A stretch of DNA of 49,240 nt from Oscillospiraceae bacterium (lineage in GTDB: Bacteria; Bacillota; Clostridia; Oscillospirales; UBA929). The notes below the pieces were generated by a model. That model did not search any database. It saw only the letters and a program-made list of their open reading frames with translations, and was not told where the DNA came from. Positions 16,866 through 25,635 of the stretch are shown piece after piece (the first letter of the stretch is position 1; every line of letters begins with the position of its first letter). The position numbers and the translations under genes are program-made. The DNA lies in the NCBI GenBank assembly GCA_031253545.1, contig JAIRWH010000023.1, forward strand, positions 1 to 49,240. Direction: 5' to 3'.

Positions 16866-17940
16866 TATATTGCGCCTGCCGGCGGAACGGCAGTACGAAT
16901 CGGAGCTTGAAGCGCTGAAAGCCGCCGAGCGCGGAGCGGTGCCCGACGGCTGGAAGATGTCGCCTTCGTCTGTGTACGCCTATATTGTCGGCGGCGAGGT
17001 GAACGGCACGAAAATAACGCCGAAATATATCGGCAACAGCCGCCTTGTGCAGGTGGCAATCGCCACGCTTATGACCGACAGGGGGCTTTTGCTCACGGGC
17101 GAGCCGGGCACGGCAAAATCCCGCCTTTCGGAGCACCTCGCCGCCGCCGTCAGCGGCTGCTCTTCGCTGGTGGTGCAGGGCAGTATGGGCACCACGGAGG
17201 AGCAGGTCAGGTATTCGTGGAACTACGCGACGCTGATAGCTTCCGGGCCTTCGGAGGGCGCGTTGGTCAAGACACCGATATACAAGGCGATGGAAGAGGG
17301 GCTTTGCGCCCGCTTTGAGGAGCTTTCGCGCTGCGCCCCCGAAACGCAGGACGCGCTTATATCAATGCTCTCCGAGAAGTGCATAGCCGTGCCGGAGCTG
17401 CGTTCGGAACTGCGGGCAAGGCGCGGGTTTTCGCTCATTGCCACGTCGAACACGCGCGACAGGGGCACTAACGATATGTCCGCAGCCTTGGCGCGGCGGT
17501 TTAATACCGTGGTACTCCCCTCCCCCGCTACTTTTGAGCTGGAAATGGAAATCGTGACCGGGCGCGTGGCGGAACTGTGCGGGCAATTGCGACTGCCCGC
17601 GCCGCAACCGGGCGACCGCGCCGTGGCCAAGGCGGTGACTGTGCTGCGCGAACTGCGGACAGGCGCTACTTTGGACGGCAGAGAGAAACTGCGTTCGCCT
17701 TTGTCTTCCTGCTCCGCCGCCGAAACCATATCGCTGCTGACGGGCGCTCTGGCGTTTGCCTGCGGTTTCGGCGACGGCGAGATTCGCGACGAGCATTTGG
17801 CCTCTTATCTCCGCGGCTCTGCGGTGAAGGACGAGGAGAAAGACGGCGCGGCTTGGAAAGAGTATTTGGAAAACATAATGCGCAAGCGCGGCGGCGAGTG
17901 GCAAGAGCTGTATAAACGCGCTTCGGAGCAGGAAAACTGA
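16858..17940 (+). CDS. MoxR-type AAA+ ATPase
   Basis: A 360-residue single AAA+ module of the MoxR group, chaperone-like ATPases that work with VWA-domain partners to remodel or activate targets. Walker A is GEPGTAKS at residues 81-88. The Walker B region reads CARFEELSRCAPETQDAL, keeping the catalytic glutamate but with Phe where aspartate is usual. Sensor 1 is in LIATSNTRD, and the arginine finger in ALARRFN. I chose the TTG at 16858 because AAAAGGAG ends 9 bases before it; the in-frame TTG at 16849 is too close to that site. The last base of its stop codon is the first base of the next ATG (TGATG). Pairing with a VWA protein strongly supports the MoxR call. Confidence 0.88.
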   Translation: MSDILRLPAERQYESELEALKAAERGAVPDGWKMSPSSVYAYIVGGEVNGTKITPKYIGNSRLVQVAIATLMTDRGLLLTGEPGTAKSRLSEHLAAAVSGCSSLVVQGSMGTTEEQVRYSWNYATLIASGPSEGALVKTPIYKAMEEGLCARFEELSRCAPETQDALISMLSEKCIAVPELRSELRARRGFSLIATSNTRDRGTNDMSAALARRFNTVVLPSPATFELEMEIVTGRVAELCGQLRLPAPQPGDRAVAKAVTVLRELRTGATLDGREKLRSPLSSCSAAETISLLTGALAFACGFGDGEIRDEHLASYLRGSAVKDEEKDGAAWKEYLENIMRKRGGEWQELYKRASEQEN

Positions 17941-20900
17941 TGCGGCGAATTGTGCCAATCCGCCATCTCTCGCCGGCATCTTGCGCGCAGGTGCTGCGCG
18001 AATATGAAAACGAACGGCCCGACGCGCTCCTTGTGGAAATGCCGCAGGATGTGTCGGCTGTGGCGCGCTATTTGACAAACGGCGGCACAAAGCCGCCCGT
18101 GGCCGTTATGGCGTACGCCGAAGACGCGCCCGCGTGCAACTTCACGCTGCCGCTTACCGTGTGCAGCCCCGAATATGTCGCGATTACCCGGGGGGCGGCC
18201 GACGGGGTGGACGTGAGGTTTATGGACCTACCGTCGGAAGTGTTTCTCGCCCTGCCGCCGGGCGGCGGTTCGGACGCGTATGCGCAAGTGGCGCGCGAGG
18301 GCGGGGACGGGGATTTTGAGTCGTATTGGGAACGCTGCTTCGAGCACGCGGACGGCGGCGGATACGCGGCCGCCGCGTTTGCCCTCGGTGAGCGCCTGCG
18401 GCAAGCGGAGCCCGTGCCGGACAACGCGCTGCTGCGCGAATCTTTTATGCGCGGGCAGATTGCGCGGGCGGAGGCGGACGGCTACGGCAATATCCTCGTG
18501 ATATGCGGCGCGTATCACGCCCCGGCGCTGCGCGAGCGCTTGCCTGTTATGACGGACGATGAATTGCGCTCATTGCCGAGAATTGCCTGCCGTTTGACGC
18601 TGATACCTTATTCGTACAGCCGCCTTTCCCTGATGGCGGGATATGGGGCGGGCAACGCCGCGCCCTGCTATTATGAAATGCTTTGGCACGGCCGCGCCGA
18701 ACCGCGCGAGGCGGCCGTGAGGTTTATGGTGAGCTTGGCGCGGCAGATGAGACCCGAGGGCGCGGGGCGCTCTTGCGCCGACGCGATAGAGGCGTATAGG
18801 CTTGCGGATTGTATGGCGCGGCTGCAGGGCAACCCCGCGCCGCTACTGCGCGACCTTACGGCGGCGGCGACGGCGGTGTTCGGCGGCGGCGACGGGGAGG
18901 CTGTGGCCGAGGCGGTAAGGCGCGCGGAAAACGCCGCGCCGCTTGGCTCTGTGCCGCCGGAGTGCGTTGACACGGCGCTGCGCGGCGATTTTTACGCGCA
19001 GGCCAAACTGTTGAAAATGGATATAACGGGCGGCACGGCCGAACTTGCGCTTGATTTGAGGAAGGAGACCGCGCGCAGCGTGTTTCTGCACAGATTGGCG
19101 GCGTTGGGCATATCCTTCGCCCGGCTCAAAACCGACGGCCGCCGTTACTACGCGCAACCGAAAGAGATATGGCTCTGCCGCCACGGCCCGGACACGGAAC
19201 GCGAGCTTACGGACTGCGCCGTGTTCGGCGATACCGTGGAAAGCGCGGCTATCCACGCGCTCATGGCGGCGCTTTGCGACGGGAAAGACGCGGGCGAAGC
19301 GGCGGAGATTGCGCGAGAGGCCGTATTGTGCCGCTTGGACGGCGTGTTGGCTCACGCGCGGCGGCACCTTCTGACCGCGGCGAAAAACGCCGTTTTCACG
19401 GAGCTTGCCGAAGCGTTTTCGCGTTTGGCCGCGCTGACGGCACCCGGCTTTCACCCTGCAGCGCGGACGGAGGCGCTGCGCGAGACCGCGGAGCAGCTAT
19501 TCCTCGGCGCTTGCCTTGAACTGCCGAAAGCCTGCCGCGACGGAGGCGCGGCTCCCGTGACGGTGGCGGAGCGCGTGAAGGACTTGCTTCACGGTACGGC
19601 CGAGGCGGGTTGGCGTGAATGCCGCGCGCACTTATCCGACGCTTTGCGAGAGGTTTGCCGTTTGGACGGGTGCGACCCTTTCTTATCCGGCACGGCCTTT
19701 GCCGCTTTATGCGATATGGGCGAGGCGGACGGGTTGCGCGCGCGCGCGGAAATAATCCGCCGCCTTTCTTTCGCCGCCTTTCCCGAATATGCCGCAGGGT
19801 GGCTTGACGGCTTCGCGGCGTATAACCGCGCCGGAATGCTTGCAAATCTTGACGTGTGGATGGCCTTGGACGAATATATCTCGCTGTGCGATTACGAAGA
19901 TTTCCTGCGCGTCGCCGTGATACTGCGTCGCGCGTTTGCCGGTTTTTCGCCCGACGAGATGCGGATGGTAAACGAAAACTTGGAAGAGGCGCGGCGCGGC
20001 GAAATGACGGAAGAATGGCTGCGCCGCCGCCGTTTGGCGTTCGGCGCGGCCGCCGGGCGCGAGCCGGAAGGCGAGGACGCGACCGCCGACAGGTTGATTG
20101 CCGCCCTGTATGACACGGGGCAAGACGGGCTGTTGCCGCCGTTTTGCCCCGCGCAATGGCTGACGGACACGCGCGAGGTGTTTCCCGAAGGCGTGTTGCG
20201 GCTAATGCACGGCGACGCTATGGAGCGCCGAGGCTTGAAGGAAACGCTTTTTGAGCCGGACGTGCGCTCGCGCGTCGCGCCGGGTATCGGCATGGCGACC
20301 GCGCTGCTGGAAGCGAGAAGGAAAATCCCCAAAAAACACAAATCGGCGGTGGCGCGTGTTGTGGCGGACACGACGGACGGTATACGCAGAGATTTGGAGA
20401 AACGGCTGCAAAACGAGCTGCGCGGCGTTGTCCGCCGCGCGCGCGGCTCTCCCCTGCCGCCGACGCGGACGCTTGACTGGCACGCCACCATAATGAGGAA
20501 CCTGCGGTATTATGACAGCCGGCGCAAGGTTGTGGTGCCGGAGCGCTTCTATTACCGCGCGCGGCGCGGCATATCGGCGCGAACGCACATAATTATGGCC
20601 ATTGACCGCAGCTATTCCATGACGGATTCGCTCGTGCACGGCGTTGTGGCCGCGGGGGTGCTGTGCGGCATACCCTCGCTCTCGGCGCGTGTGGCGGTGT
20701 TTGATTCGGAAGTGTATGACATGTCCGAGCTTTGCCGCCGCGACAGCGCGCAGGTGCTGTTTGACCTGCCGGCGGGCGGCGGCACGGATATTGGCAACGC
20801 GCTGGCTTACTGCGCCTCGTTGATTACCGAGCCGCGCCGCACGCTTTTTGTGTTGCTCTCCGACCTGTACGACGGCGGCAGCCGCGCGGGACTGATTGAG

Positions 20901-21089
20901 GGCGCGCGAAAAATAACGGGCACGGGCGCGAGAGCTTTGTGCCTGCTTGCCCTGACCGACCGCCGCCACCCGCTGTATGACGCTCGGAGCGCGCGGGAGC
21001 TTTCCGCCGCGGGCATGGAGTGCGTGTGCGCGGCACCCGAAAGGTTGGCCGAGGTCTTGGGCAAGGCGCTGATGTCAATGCCGCAGTAG
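17940..21089 (+). CDS. TraB/ChaN-like (DUF5682-type) domain fused to a VWA domain
   Basis: A 1049-residue cytoplasmic fusion. The N-terminal ~250 residues (PIRHLSPASC, ALLVEMPQD, VRFMDLPSE, VICGAYHAPAL) carry spaced His/Glu motifs resembling the TraB/ChaN/EreA superfamily and DUF5682 proteins, which are suspected hydrolases. A long helical middle follows. The C-terminal ~175 residues form a von Willebrand A domain with a complete MIDAS metal site: DxSxS as DRSYS from Asp889, Thr in GGGTDIGNAL, and Asp in LLSDLYDGG. MoxR ATPases typically act on VWA partners, so this is probably the substrate or effector of the ATPase encoded just upstream. Elsewhere the two halves are, as far as I know, commonly separate genes. 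The first domain is called from short motifs only. It ends convergently, overlapping the AAC(3)-like gene by 15 bases. Confidence 0.82.
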   Translation: MRRIVPIRHLSPASCAQVLREYENERPDALLVEMPQDVSAVARYLTNGGTKPPVAVMAYAEDAPACNFTLPLTVCSPEYVAITRGAADGVDVRFMDLPSEVFLALPPGGGSDAYAQVAREGGDGDFESYWERCFEHADGGGYAAAAFALGERLRQAEPVPDNALLRESFMRGQIARAEADGYGNILVICGAYHAPALRERLPVMTDDELRSLPRIACRLTLIPYSYSRLSLMAGYGAGNAAPCYYEMLWHGRAEPREAAVRFMVSLARQMRPEGAGRSCADAIEAYRLADCMARLQGNPAPLLRDLTAAATAVFGGGDGEAVAEAVRRAENAAPLGSVPPECVDTALRGDFYAQAKLLKMDITGGTAELALDLRKETARSVFLHRLAALGISFARLKTDGRRYYAQPKEIWLCRHGPDTERELTDCAVFGDTVESAAIHALMAALCDGKDAGEAAEIAREAVLCRLDGVLAHARRHLLTAAKNAVFTELAEAFSRLAALTAPGFHPAARTEALRETAEQLFLGACLELPKACRDGGAAPVTVAERVKDLLHGTAEAGWRECRAHLSDALREVCRLDGCDPFLSGTAFAALCDMGEADGLRARAEIIRRLSFAAFPEYAAGWLDGFAAYNRAGMLANLDVWMALDEYISLCDYEDFLRVAVILRRAFAGFSPDEMRMVNENLEEARRGEMTEEWLRRRRLAFGAAAGREPEGEDATADRLIAALYDTGQDGLLPPFCPAQWLTDTREVFPEGVLRLMHGDAMERRGLKETLFEPDVRSRVAPGIGMATALLEARRKIPKKHKSAVARVVADTTDGIRRDLEKRLQNELRGVVRRARGSPLPPTRTLDWHATIMRNLRYYDSRRKVVVPERFYYRARRGISARTHIIMAIDRSYSMTDSLVHGVVAAGVLCGIPSLSARVAVFDSEVYDMSELCRRDSAQVLFDLPAGGGTDIGNALAYCASLITEPRRTLFVLLSDLYDGGSRAGLIEGARKITGTGARALCLLALTDRRHPLYDARSARELSAAGMECVCAAPERLAEVLGKALMSMPQ

Positions 21090-21824
21090 GTATTCCGGGT
21101 CCGAGCGTATAAAGGCGGCGGTCATTTCCTCGAGCGCGGCGGCATCTATCAGGCGCGCGCCCGCGTTTCCGAAACGCTTTATGAGCATGACGCTTTGCCG
21201 CAGCGCTTCCGGCTCCAATTTACCGAACGTTTCCGAGCCTAAGCGGGCGCAATGCCTGTATTGCGGCGTGTGCAGCCTTAGGCCGTTATAGCCGACAACG
21301 AAATAGTCGCTCGGCTTATGTGAGATTGAGCCGACCGCGCCGTGCCATTCCTCGATACCGTGGATAAACGTGCAGCGCGTGAGGTTTACGCCGATGAGCA
21401 ATATTTGCGCGCGGCGCTCGGAAAGTTTATGGTATACGCCGTGTTTGCCGCAGGGCGTGCGGATGTGTTCTTCGCCCCGCAAGAACTCCGCCGCGTCGAT
21501 ACCCGCGGCGGCAAGCGAATGGGTGGGGTGCAGCGAACGCACCACGCCTTGCCTTTTTCGGAAGAGCTCGGTGAGCGCGCCGACGCAGGAGGGCGTGTAT
21601 AAGACATCCATCACGGGGTTCTTGGGGTTGACGTTTTCCCATGTGTGGCACGGCAACACGAGCAAGCCTTGCCGCATGTATTCCGTGAGCGCGTCTAACA
21701 CGGCATCGCCGCGCCCGTCAACCTCGCCTACGGCTTTGTATGACAGGTGAACCATGAGCGTGCCTTTCGGGTTGACCCCCAACGCGCCAAGGTGACCTAT
21801 GAGGTCGTTTTTCGTGTATGTCAT
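21075..21824 (-). CDS. AAC(3)-family N-acetyltransferase
   Basis: A 249-residue protein of the Antibiotic_NAT fold, which uses acetyl-CoA to acetylate amino groups of aminoglycosides or, in YokD/FrbF-like members, other small amines. Family patterns visible are LMVHLSYKAVG near residue 24, LVLPCHTWE near residue 55, SLHPTHSLAAAG near residue 96 and a distal EEWHG. Sequence context is housekeeping (4-base overlap with the upstream radA), with no resistance or mobility gene nearby, so antibiotic resistance should not be assumed. Its end overlaps the VWA fusion gene on the opposite strand. Confidence 0.88.
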   Translation of the reverse strand: MTYTKNDLIGHLGALGVNPKGTLMVHLSYKAVGEVDGRGDAVLDALTEYMRQGLLVLPCHTWENVNPKNPVMDVLYTPSCVGALTELFRKRQGVVRSLHPTHSLAAAGIDAAEFLRGEEHIRTPCGKHGVYHKLSERRAQILLIGVNLTRCTFIHGIEEWHGAVGSISHKPSDYFVVGYNGLRLHTPQYRHCARLGSETFGKLEPEALRQSVMLIKRFGNAGARLIDAAALEEMTAAFIRSDPEYLLRH

Positions 21825-23176
21825 GGCGCGAACCCCGCTTCGATGGCATCGCGGATTGTCTTTGCCCTCACCACCTCAAGCCCGGAGGGTATATCCAAGC
21901 CCTTCGCGCCGTGGTGGGGAATGATGGCGCGGGCAAAACCTAAGCGCGCGATTTCGGAAAGCCTCACGCCGATGTCGCGCGCGGCGCGGAGCTCTCCGGT
22001 AAGCCCGACCTCGCCGAAGGCCGCCGTGCCGCGCGCGAGCGGTTTGTCTTTGGAACTTGACGCGAGCGCCAATATGGCCGGCAAGTCCGCAGACGGCTCG
22101 GAAAGGCGCAAGCCGCCCACAACATTGATATAAGCGTCTTGGTTGCCCATAAATACACCGCCGCGTTTTTCCAGCACGGCAAGGAGCAGCATGGCGCGGT
22201 TATAGTCGAATCCGCTTGCCATGCGGCGCGGCACACCGAAAGCCGTGAGCGTGAGGAGGGCTTGAATCTCGGAGAGTATGGGCCGGGAGCCCTCCATGAC
22301 GCAGGCCACGCAACTGCCGGGCGCGTGGAGCGGCCTGCCCGACAGGAGCGACCGTGAGGGGTTTTGCACCTGCGCGAGACCTTCGCGGCTCATCTCAAAC
22401 ACGCCGATTTCCCGCGTGGAGCCGAAACGGTTCTTTTCCGCGCGGAGGATGCGGTAGGAGCTGCGTCTGTCCCCCTCGAAGAGCAGCACACAGTCTACCA
22501 TGTGTTCGAGCACTTTCGGCCCCGCTATGGAGCCTTCTTTGTTCACATGGCCTACGATGACGACGGTAATGCCCTTGTGCTTGGCAAGCTGCGTGAGCGC
22601 GAGCGCGCAACCTTTCACCTGCCCGATACTCCCGGGCGCTCCGGCGAAATCGGCGGCGTGGAGCGTTTGTATGGAGTCTATGAGCAATATGTCGGGCGAT
22701 TCGCGCTCCGCGGCAAACAGCACGCCCTCCAATTCCGTGTGAGCCAAGACCCGCAACGCGGACACGCCGAGCCTTTCGGCCCTGAGCCTGAGCTGGCGCG
22801 GCGATTCTTCGCCGGAAACATATAGGGTTTCGGAAGCCCCGGAAAGGGAGCGGCATATTTGCATGAGCAGGGTGGACTTGCCTATGCCCGGTTCCCCGCC
22901 GAGAAGTACGACCGAGCCCGCCACCACGCCGCCGCCCAGCACCCTGTCGAACTCCTCGAAACCCGTGACAAACCTGCTCTCATCGGACAGGGATATGTCG
23001 GCGATGGAAACGGGTTCGGGGCGGTTTGCGGCGACGTCGGACAAAGACGGGGGTTTGTATGCCTTCTGCTCGGAGAAAGTGTTCCACGAGGAACAGTCGG
23101 GGCATTTGCCGAGCCATTTCGGGGCTTCGTGCCCACATTCCGAACAGACAAAACTACCGGCGGAGCGTTTCATCAT
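21821..23176 (-). CDS. radA: RadA/Sms DNA repair ATPase
   Basis: RecA-like branch-migration factor in recombinational repair. In the 451 residues: an N-terminal four-cysteine zinc finger (CSECGHEAPKWLGKCPDC), a RecA-type core with Walker A GGEPGIGKSTL near residue 95, the RadA-specific KNRFG motif in EKNRFGSTREIG near residue 253, and a C-terminal Lon-protease-like domain (DLPAILALASSSKDKPL). The gene starts with two consecutive ATG codons (23176 and 23173); AAGGGAA upstream does not decide clearly between them. It overlaps the AAC(3)-like gene by 4 bases. Confidence 0.97.
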   Translation of the reverse strand: MMKRSAGSFVCSECGHEAPKWLGKCPDCSSWNTFSEQKAYKPPSLSDVAANRPEPVSIADISLSDESRFVTGFEEFDRVLGGGVVAGSVVLLGGEPGIGKSTLLMQICRSLSGASETLYVSGEESPRQLRLRAERLGVSALRVLAHTELEGVLFAAERESPDILLIDSIQTLHAADFAGAPGSIGQVKGCALALTQLAKHKGITVVIVGHVNKEGSIAGPKVLEHMVDCVLLFEGDRRSSYRILRAEKNRFGSTREIGVFEMSREGLAQVQNPSRSLLSGRPLHAPGSCVACVMEGSRPILSEIQALLTLTAFGVPRRMASGFDYNRAMLLLAVLEKRGGVFMGNQDAYINVVGGLRLSEPSADLPAILALASSSKDKPLARGTAAFGEVGLTGELRAARDIGVRLSEIARLGFARAIIPHHGAKGLDIPSGLEVVRAKTIRDAIEAGFAP

Positions 23177-23187
23177 CGGCGTTCCCT

Positions 23188-23754
23188 TTACCTAATCCGT
23201 TTGTCTTTCGCCCTTTTGCGCTCGCTTTGGGCGTGGGGGTCAACGTACATGAGTTTTTGCCTGATGCTTATATATTTATAGCCAAAGCAGTAACCCCAAT
23301 GGGCGCACAACGGAACGGCGGGCAGCACGAGAAAATAGAGGTACACGCGCCGCCCCGTGAGGGCAAAAAACCAATAATATATAAAATGCGTCAGCTCATA
23401 GGCGCGCGAGACGGGGAAAACGAGTGCCGCGAGGATAAAGGCGGCGGAGACGAGCGAGACCCACAGGCCGCAACGCAACCCCGCGAGGGGGCGCGGGGTG
23501 ATGTGGCCGTATTTCACAAGGTTTATGTCCTTGGCTCCGAAGCGCCACGCCGAGCCGTAAATATAGCACATATACAACACCGAGGGCAACACGGAACTTG
23601 CCGCCATGACCGCCTCGAGAGAAGAGTCCGTGTCTTCGCCTTCGGGGTTAATGAACACGGACGCGCACACCAATGTGATGGCAAGACCCATTAGCGAAAA
23701 GGTGATAATGCCGAGCAGCATGGCTCTGAGCAGGGCGGAGGGTTTGTTGGTCAC
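23188..23754 (-). CDS. Integral membrane protein of unknown function
   Basis: A 188-residue protein with about four hydrophobic segments: near residues 10-33, 54-66, 94-113 and 136-152. The C-terminus is short and basic (SERKRAKDKRIR), consistent with a cytoplasmic tail. No family recognised. The start overlaps the DUF624-like gene by 4 bases and the stop is 11 bases before radA, so it sits inside the proC-AAC(3) operon. The overlap suggests it functions with the DUF624-like protein. Confidence 0.75.
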   Translation of the reverse strand: MTNKPSALLRAMLLGIITFSLMGLAITLVCASVFINPEGEDTDSSLEAVMAASSVLPSVLYMCYIYGSAWRFGAKDINLVKYGHITPRPLAGLRCGLWVSLVSAAFILAALVFPVSRAYELTHFIYYWFFALTGRRVYLYFLVLPAVPLCAHWGYCFGYKYISIRQKLMYVDPHAQSERKRAKDKRIR

Positions 23755-24698
23755 GCCGAAACCCCCTCCGGCGGCGCTTCCCCCGGAGGCTCATCCGGCG
23801 GAGACCCGTCCGGCGGCTCGTCTTTGAGCATGTATTTTCTGATGACGGGGTAACAGAGGGAAACGCAGGCAAAACCGCCTAACGATAAGAGGAAAAACGC
23901 GGACAGCACCAATTCGATAATGCCGCCGAAGAGCCCCGCTGTGGCAAGCAGGGCAAGGCAGATGAGCAGCTCGACGACCACGCACAGCACATTTTTCGGC
24001 AGGCCTATGAAGGCGAAGAAGAAGGCGTTTTTGATGATATGGCTCACTTTGAGGTCGAAGGTGACGACCATGAGGTAGAGGTAGTGGCGCATGAAGAGGA
24101 AGATGACGAACAGGGCGACGGAGAGCACCCGGGAAACGAGGAGAAGCCAATCCATTACCCCGCCGGGCGAACCTGCGCCGGAGAGGGTGATGTTCATGAC
24201 GAAGACGTAAAACGCGGCTATTTCCAGCAGGCCGATGGCGAGCCCCTGACGGAAGTTGCTTTTCGCGCGGCTCCAAAAGTCTGAGAGCCATGCGTGTTCT
24301 TCACGGGAGTAATTACGCAGTATGTACGTGAATCCGCAGGTGGCCGGACCGTAAAGTATTGCCGAGGCGAGCAACAGGACGAGGAAAACGGGGCTGCCGT
24401 ATATGCCGGACAAGATGGCGATGACGAGCATGCCGGGTATGCCGACCACGCCGCTTTCCGTGTCCGCGGATATTTCCGGCAGCAACTCGAAGAAGCCGAG
24501 TAATTCGTTGAAAGTGAGGTATATGATGAAAATGATGGGCAGCAACAGCACGAAATAGATGAAGTTGATGAGCACAAGGCGGCTGAACTTGCGCCAGTAG
24601 AGCGCCCAGAACAAGAAAAACGGGTGGAGGCGGGGAGCGTCTTTGTCCACGCCTTTGCCGGGTTTTGTGAAGTCAAACAGCCCGAAGAAACCGGCCAA
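23751..24698 (-). CDS. DUF624 (YesL-like) membrane protein
   Basis: A 315-residue polytopic protein beginning MAGFFGLFDFTKPGKGV, with the N-terminal pattern FFLFWALYWRKFSRLVLINF and about six membrane helices. These fit the DUF624/YesL family, whose molecular role is unknown; in Bacillus it sits with carbohydrate-use genes. The C-terminal ~25 residues are a Pro/Glu/Asp-rich hydrophilic tail (DEPPDGSPPDEPPGEAPPE), an unusual low-complexity extension. It starts 26 bases after xerD and overlaps the next gene by 4 bases. Confidence 0.8.
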   Translation of the reverse strand: MAGFFGLFDFTKPGKGVDKDAPRLHPFFLFWALYWRKFSRLVLINFIYFVLLLPIIFIIYLTFNELLGFFELLPEISADTESGVVGIPGMLVIAILSGIYGSPVFLVLLLASAILYGPATCGFTYILRNYSREEHAWLSDFWSRAKSNFRQGLAIGLLEIAAFYVFVMNITLSGAGSPGGVMDWLLLVSRVLSVALFVIFLFMRHYLYLMVVTFDLKVSHIIKNAFFFAFIGLPKNVLCVVVELLICLALLATAGLFGGIIELVLSAFFLLSLGGFACVSLCYPVIRKYMLKDEPPDGSPPDEPPGEAPPEGVSA

Positions 24699-24724
24699 AG
24701 ACAGCCCTCCTCAACCGCGCGGCG

Positions 24725-25597
24725 CTATGCCCTGGGGTGGGTGCGCTTGTATACGTCGTGGAGACGCGAACGGACAAGCGAGGCGTAAACTTGTGTGGAG
24801 GATATGTCCGCGTGGCCGAGCATTTCCTTGATGGAGCGAAGGTCGGCGCCGTTTTCCAAGAGGTGGGCGGCAAAGGAGTGGCGAAGGGTGTGGGGGGTGA
24901 TGTCTTTTTGTATGCCCGCCATTTCCTGGTAATGCTTGACGATTTTCCAGAAGCCTTGCCGCGTGATGCGCTCGCCGTTCATGTTGACAAAGAGCGCCTT
25001 TTCGTTGATGTCTTCCACCATTCTGTCACGCGCGTTTTTGATGTATTCGCCCAACGCCTTTATGGCGGCGGCATAGACGGGGATAATGCGTTCGCGCGAA
25101 GTGCCCGCGCACTTGACGAAACCGGCGGAGAGACTGACATCGTTTATGTTGAGGGCGATGAGCTCCGAAACGCGCAGACCCGTGGCGTAAAGCAGCTCCA
25201 ACATGGCTCTGTCGCGGTAGCCTTTGATGTCGGCGCACTTGGGCTGTTCCAAGAGCAATTCCACCTCTTTGCCCGTGAGCACCTTGGGGAGTTTGCGCTC
25301 CACTTTCGGCAACGTGACGCTCTTGGCGGGGTTGACGGCGACAATGCCGAGGGAGAGCAAAAACGAATAGAAGCACTTGAGGGAGGCGAGGGTGCGCACG
25401 ACCGTGGCGCCGGATTTGCCCCGGCGCGAGAGATGGGCGGTGTATTCGCGGATGGTGTCGCCATCCGCGCTCTCTAACGGGGCGCGGAGATAGTCCTCAA
25501 ACTGCTGCACGTCGCTCAGGTAGGATGAGATGGTGCTGCCTGAGACGTGTTTTTCCCTCTTGAGGTACTCCATGAAACCGCAAACTATTTCCGTCAA
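24725..25597 (-). CDS. xerD: XerC/XerD-family tyrosine recombinase
   Basis: Site-specific recombinase that resolves chromosome dimers at dif in this family. The 290-residue protein has an N-terminal SAM-like core-binding domain (MEYLKREKHVSGSTISSYLSD) and a C-terminal catalytic domain with ARATGLRVSEL-type Arg motif (LLYATGLRVSELIALNIND), HTLRHSFAAHLLENG (His and second Arg), LGHADISST and the tyrosine in TQVYASL. I chose TTG at 25597, which has GGAG 8 bases upstream and gives a normal XerD start (MTEIVCGF); the ATG at 25573 is the alternative. Chromosomal context next to proC and radA favours a housekeeping Xer over a phage integrase. XerC versus XerD cannot be settled by eye. Confidence 0.88.
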   Translation of the reverse strand: MTEIVCGFMEYLKREKHVSGSTISSYLSDVQQFEDYLRAPLESADGDTIREYTAHLSRRGKSGATVVRTLASLKCFYSFLLSLGIVAVNPAKSVTLPKVERKLPKVLTGKEVELLLEQPKCADIKGYRDRAMLELLYATGLRVSELIALNINDVSLSAGFVKCAGTSRERIIPVYAAAIKALGEYIKNARDRMVEDINEKALFVNMNGERITRQGFWKIVKHYQEMAGIQKDITPHTLRHSFAAHLLENGADLRSIKEMLGHADISSTQVYASLVRSRLHDVYKRTHPRA

Positions 25598-25635
25598 GGC
25601 ACATTCTCCATTCAGACCGAATATGTGGGGTTTGG

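Noticed and set aside
21075-21824. Aminoglycoside resistance determinant
   Set aside because: The fold family fits, but many members are not resistance enzymes, and the gene is in a housekeeping operon without mobility genes.
24725-25597. Integrase marking a mobile element
   Set aside because: The protein has XerC/XerD features and sits between proC and a DUF624 gene in an operon; no att-like repeats, phage or transfer genes are near.
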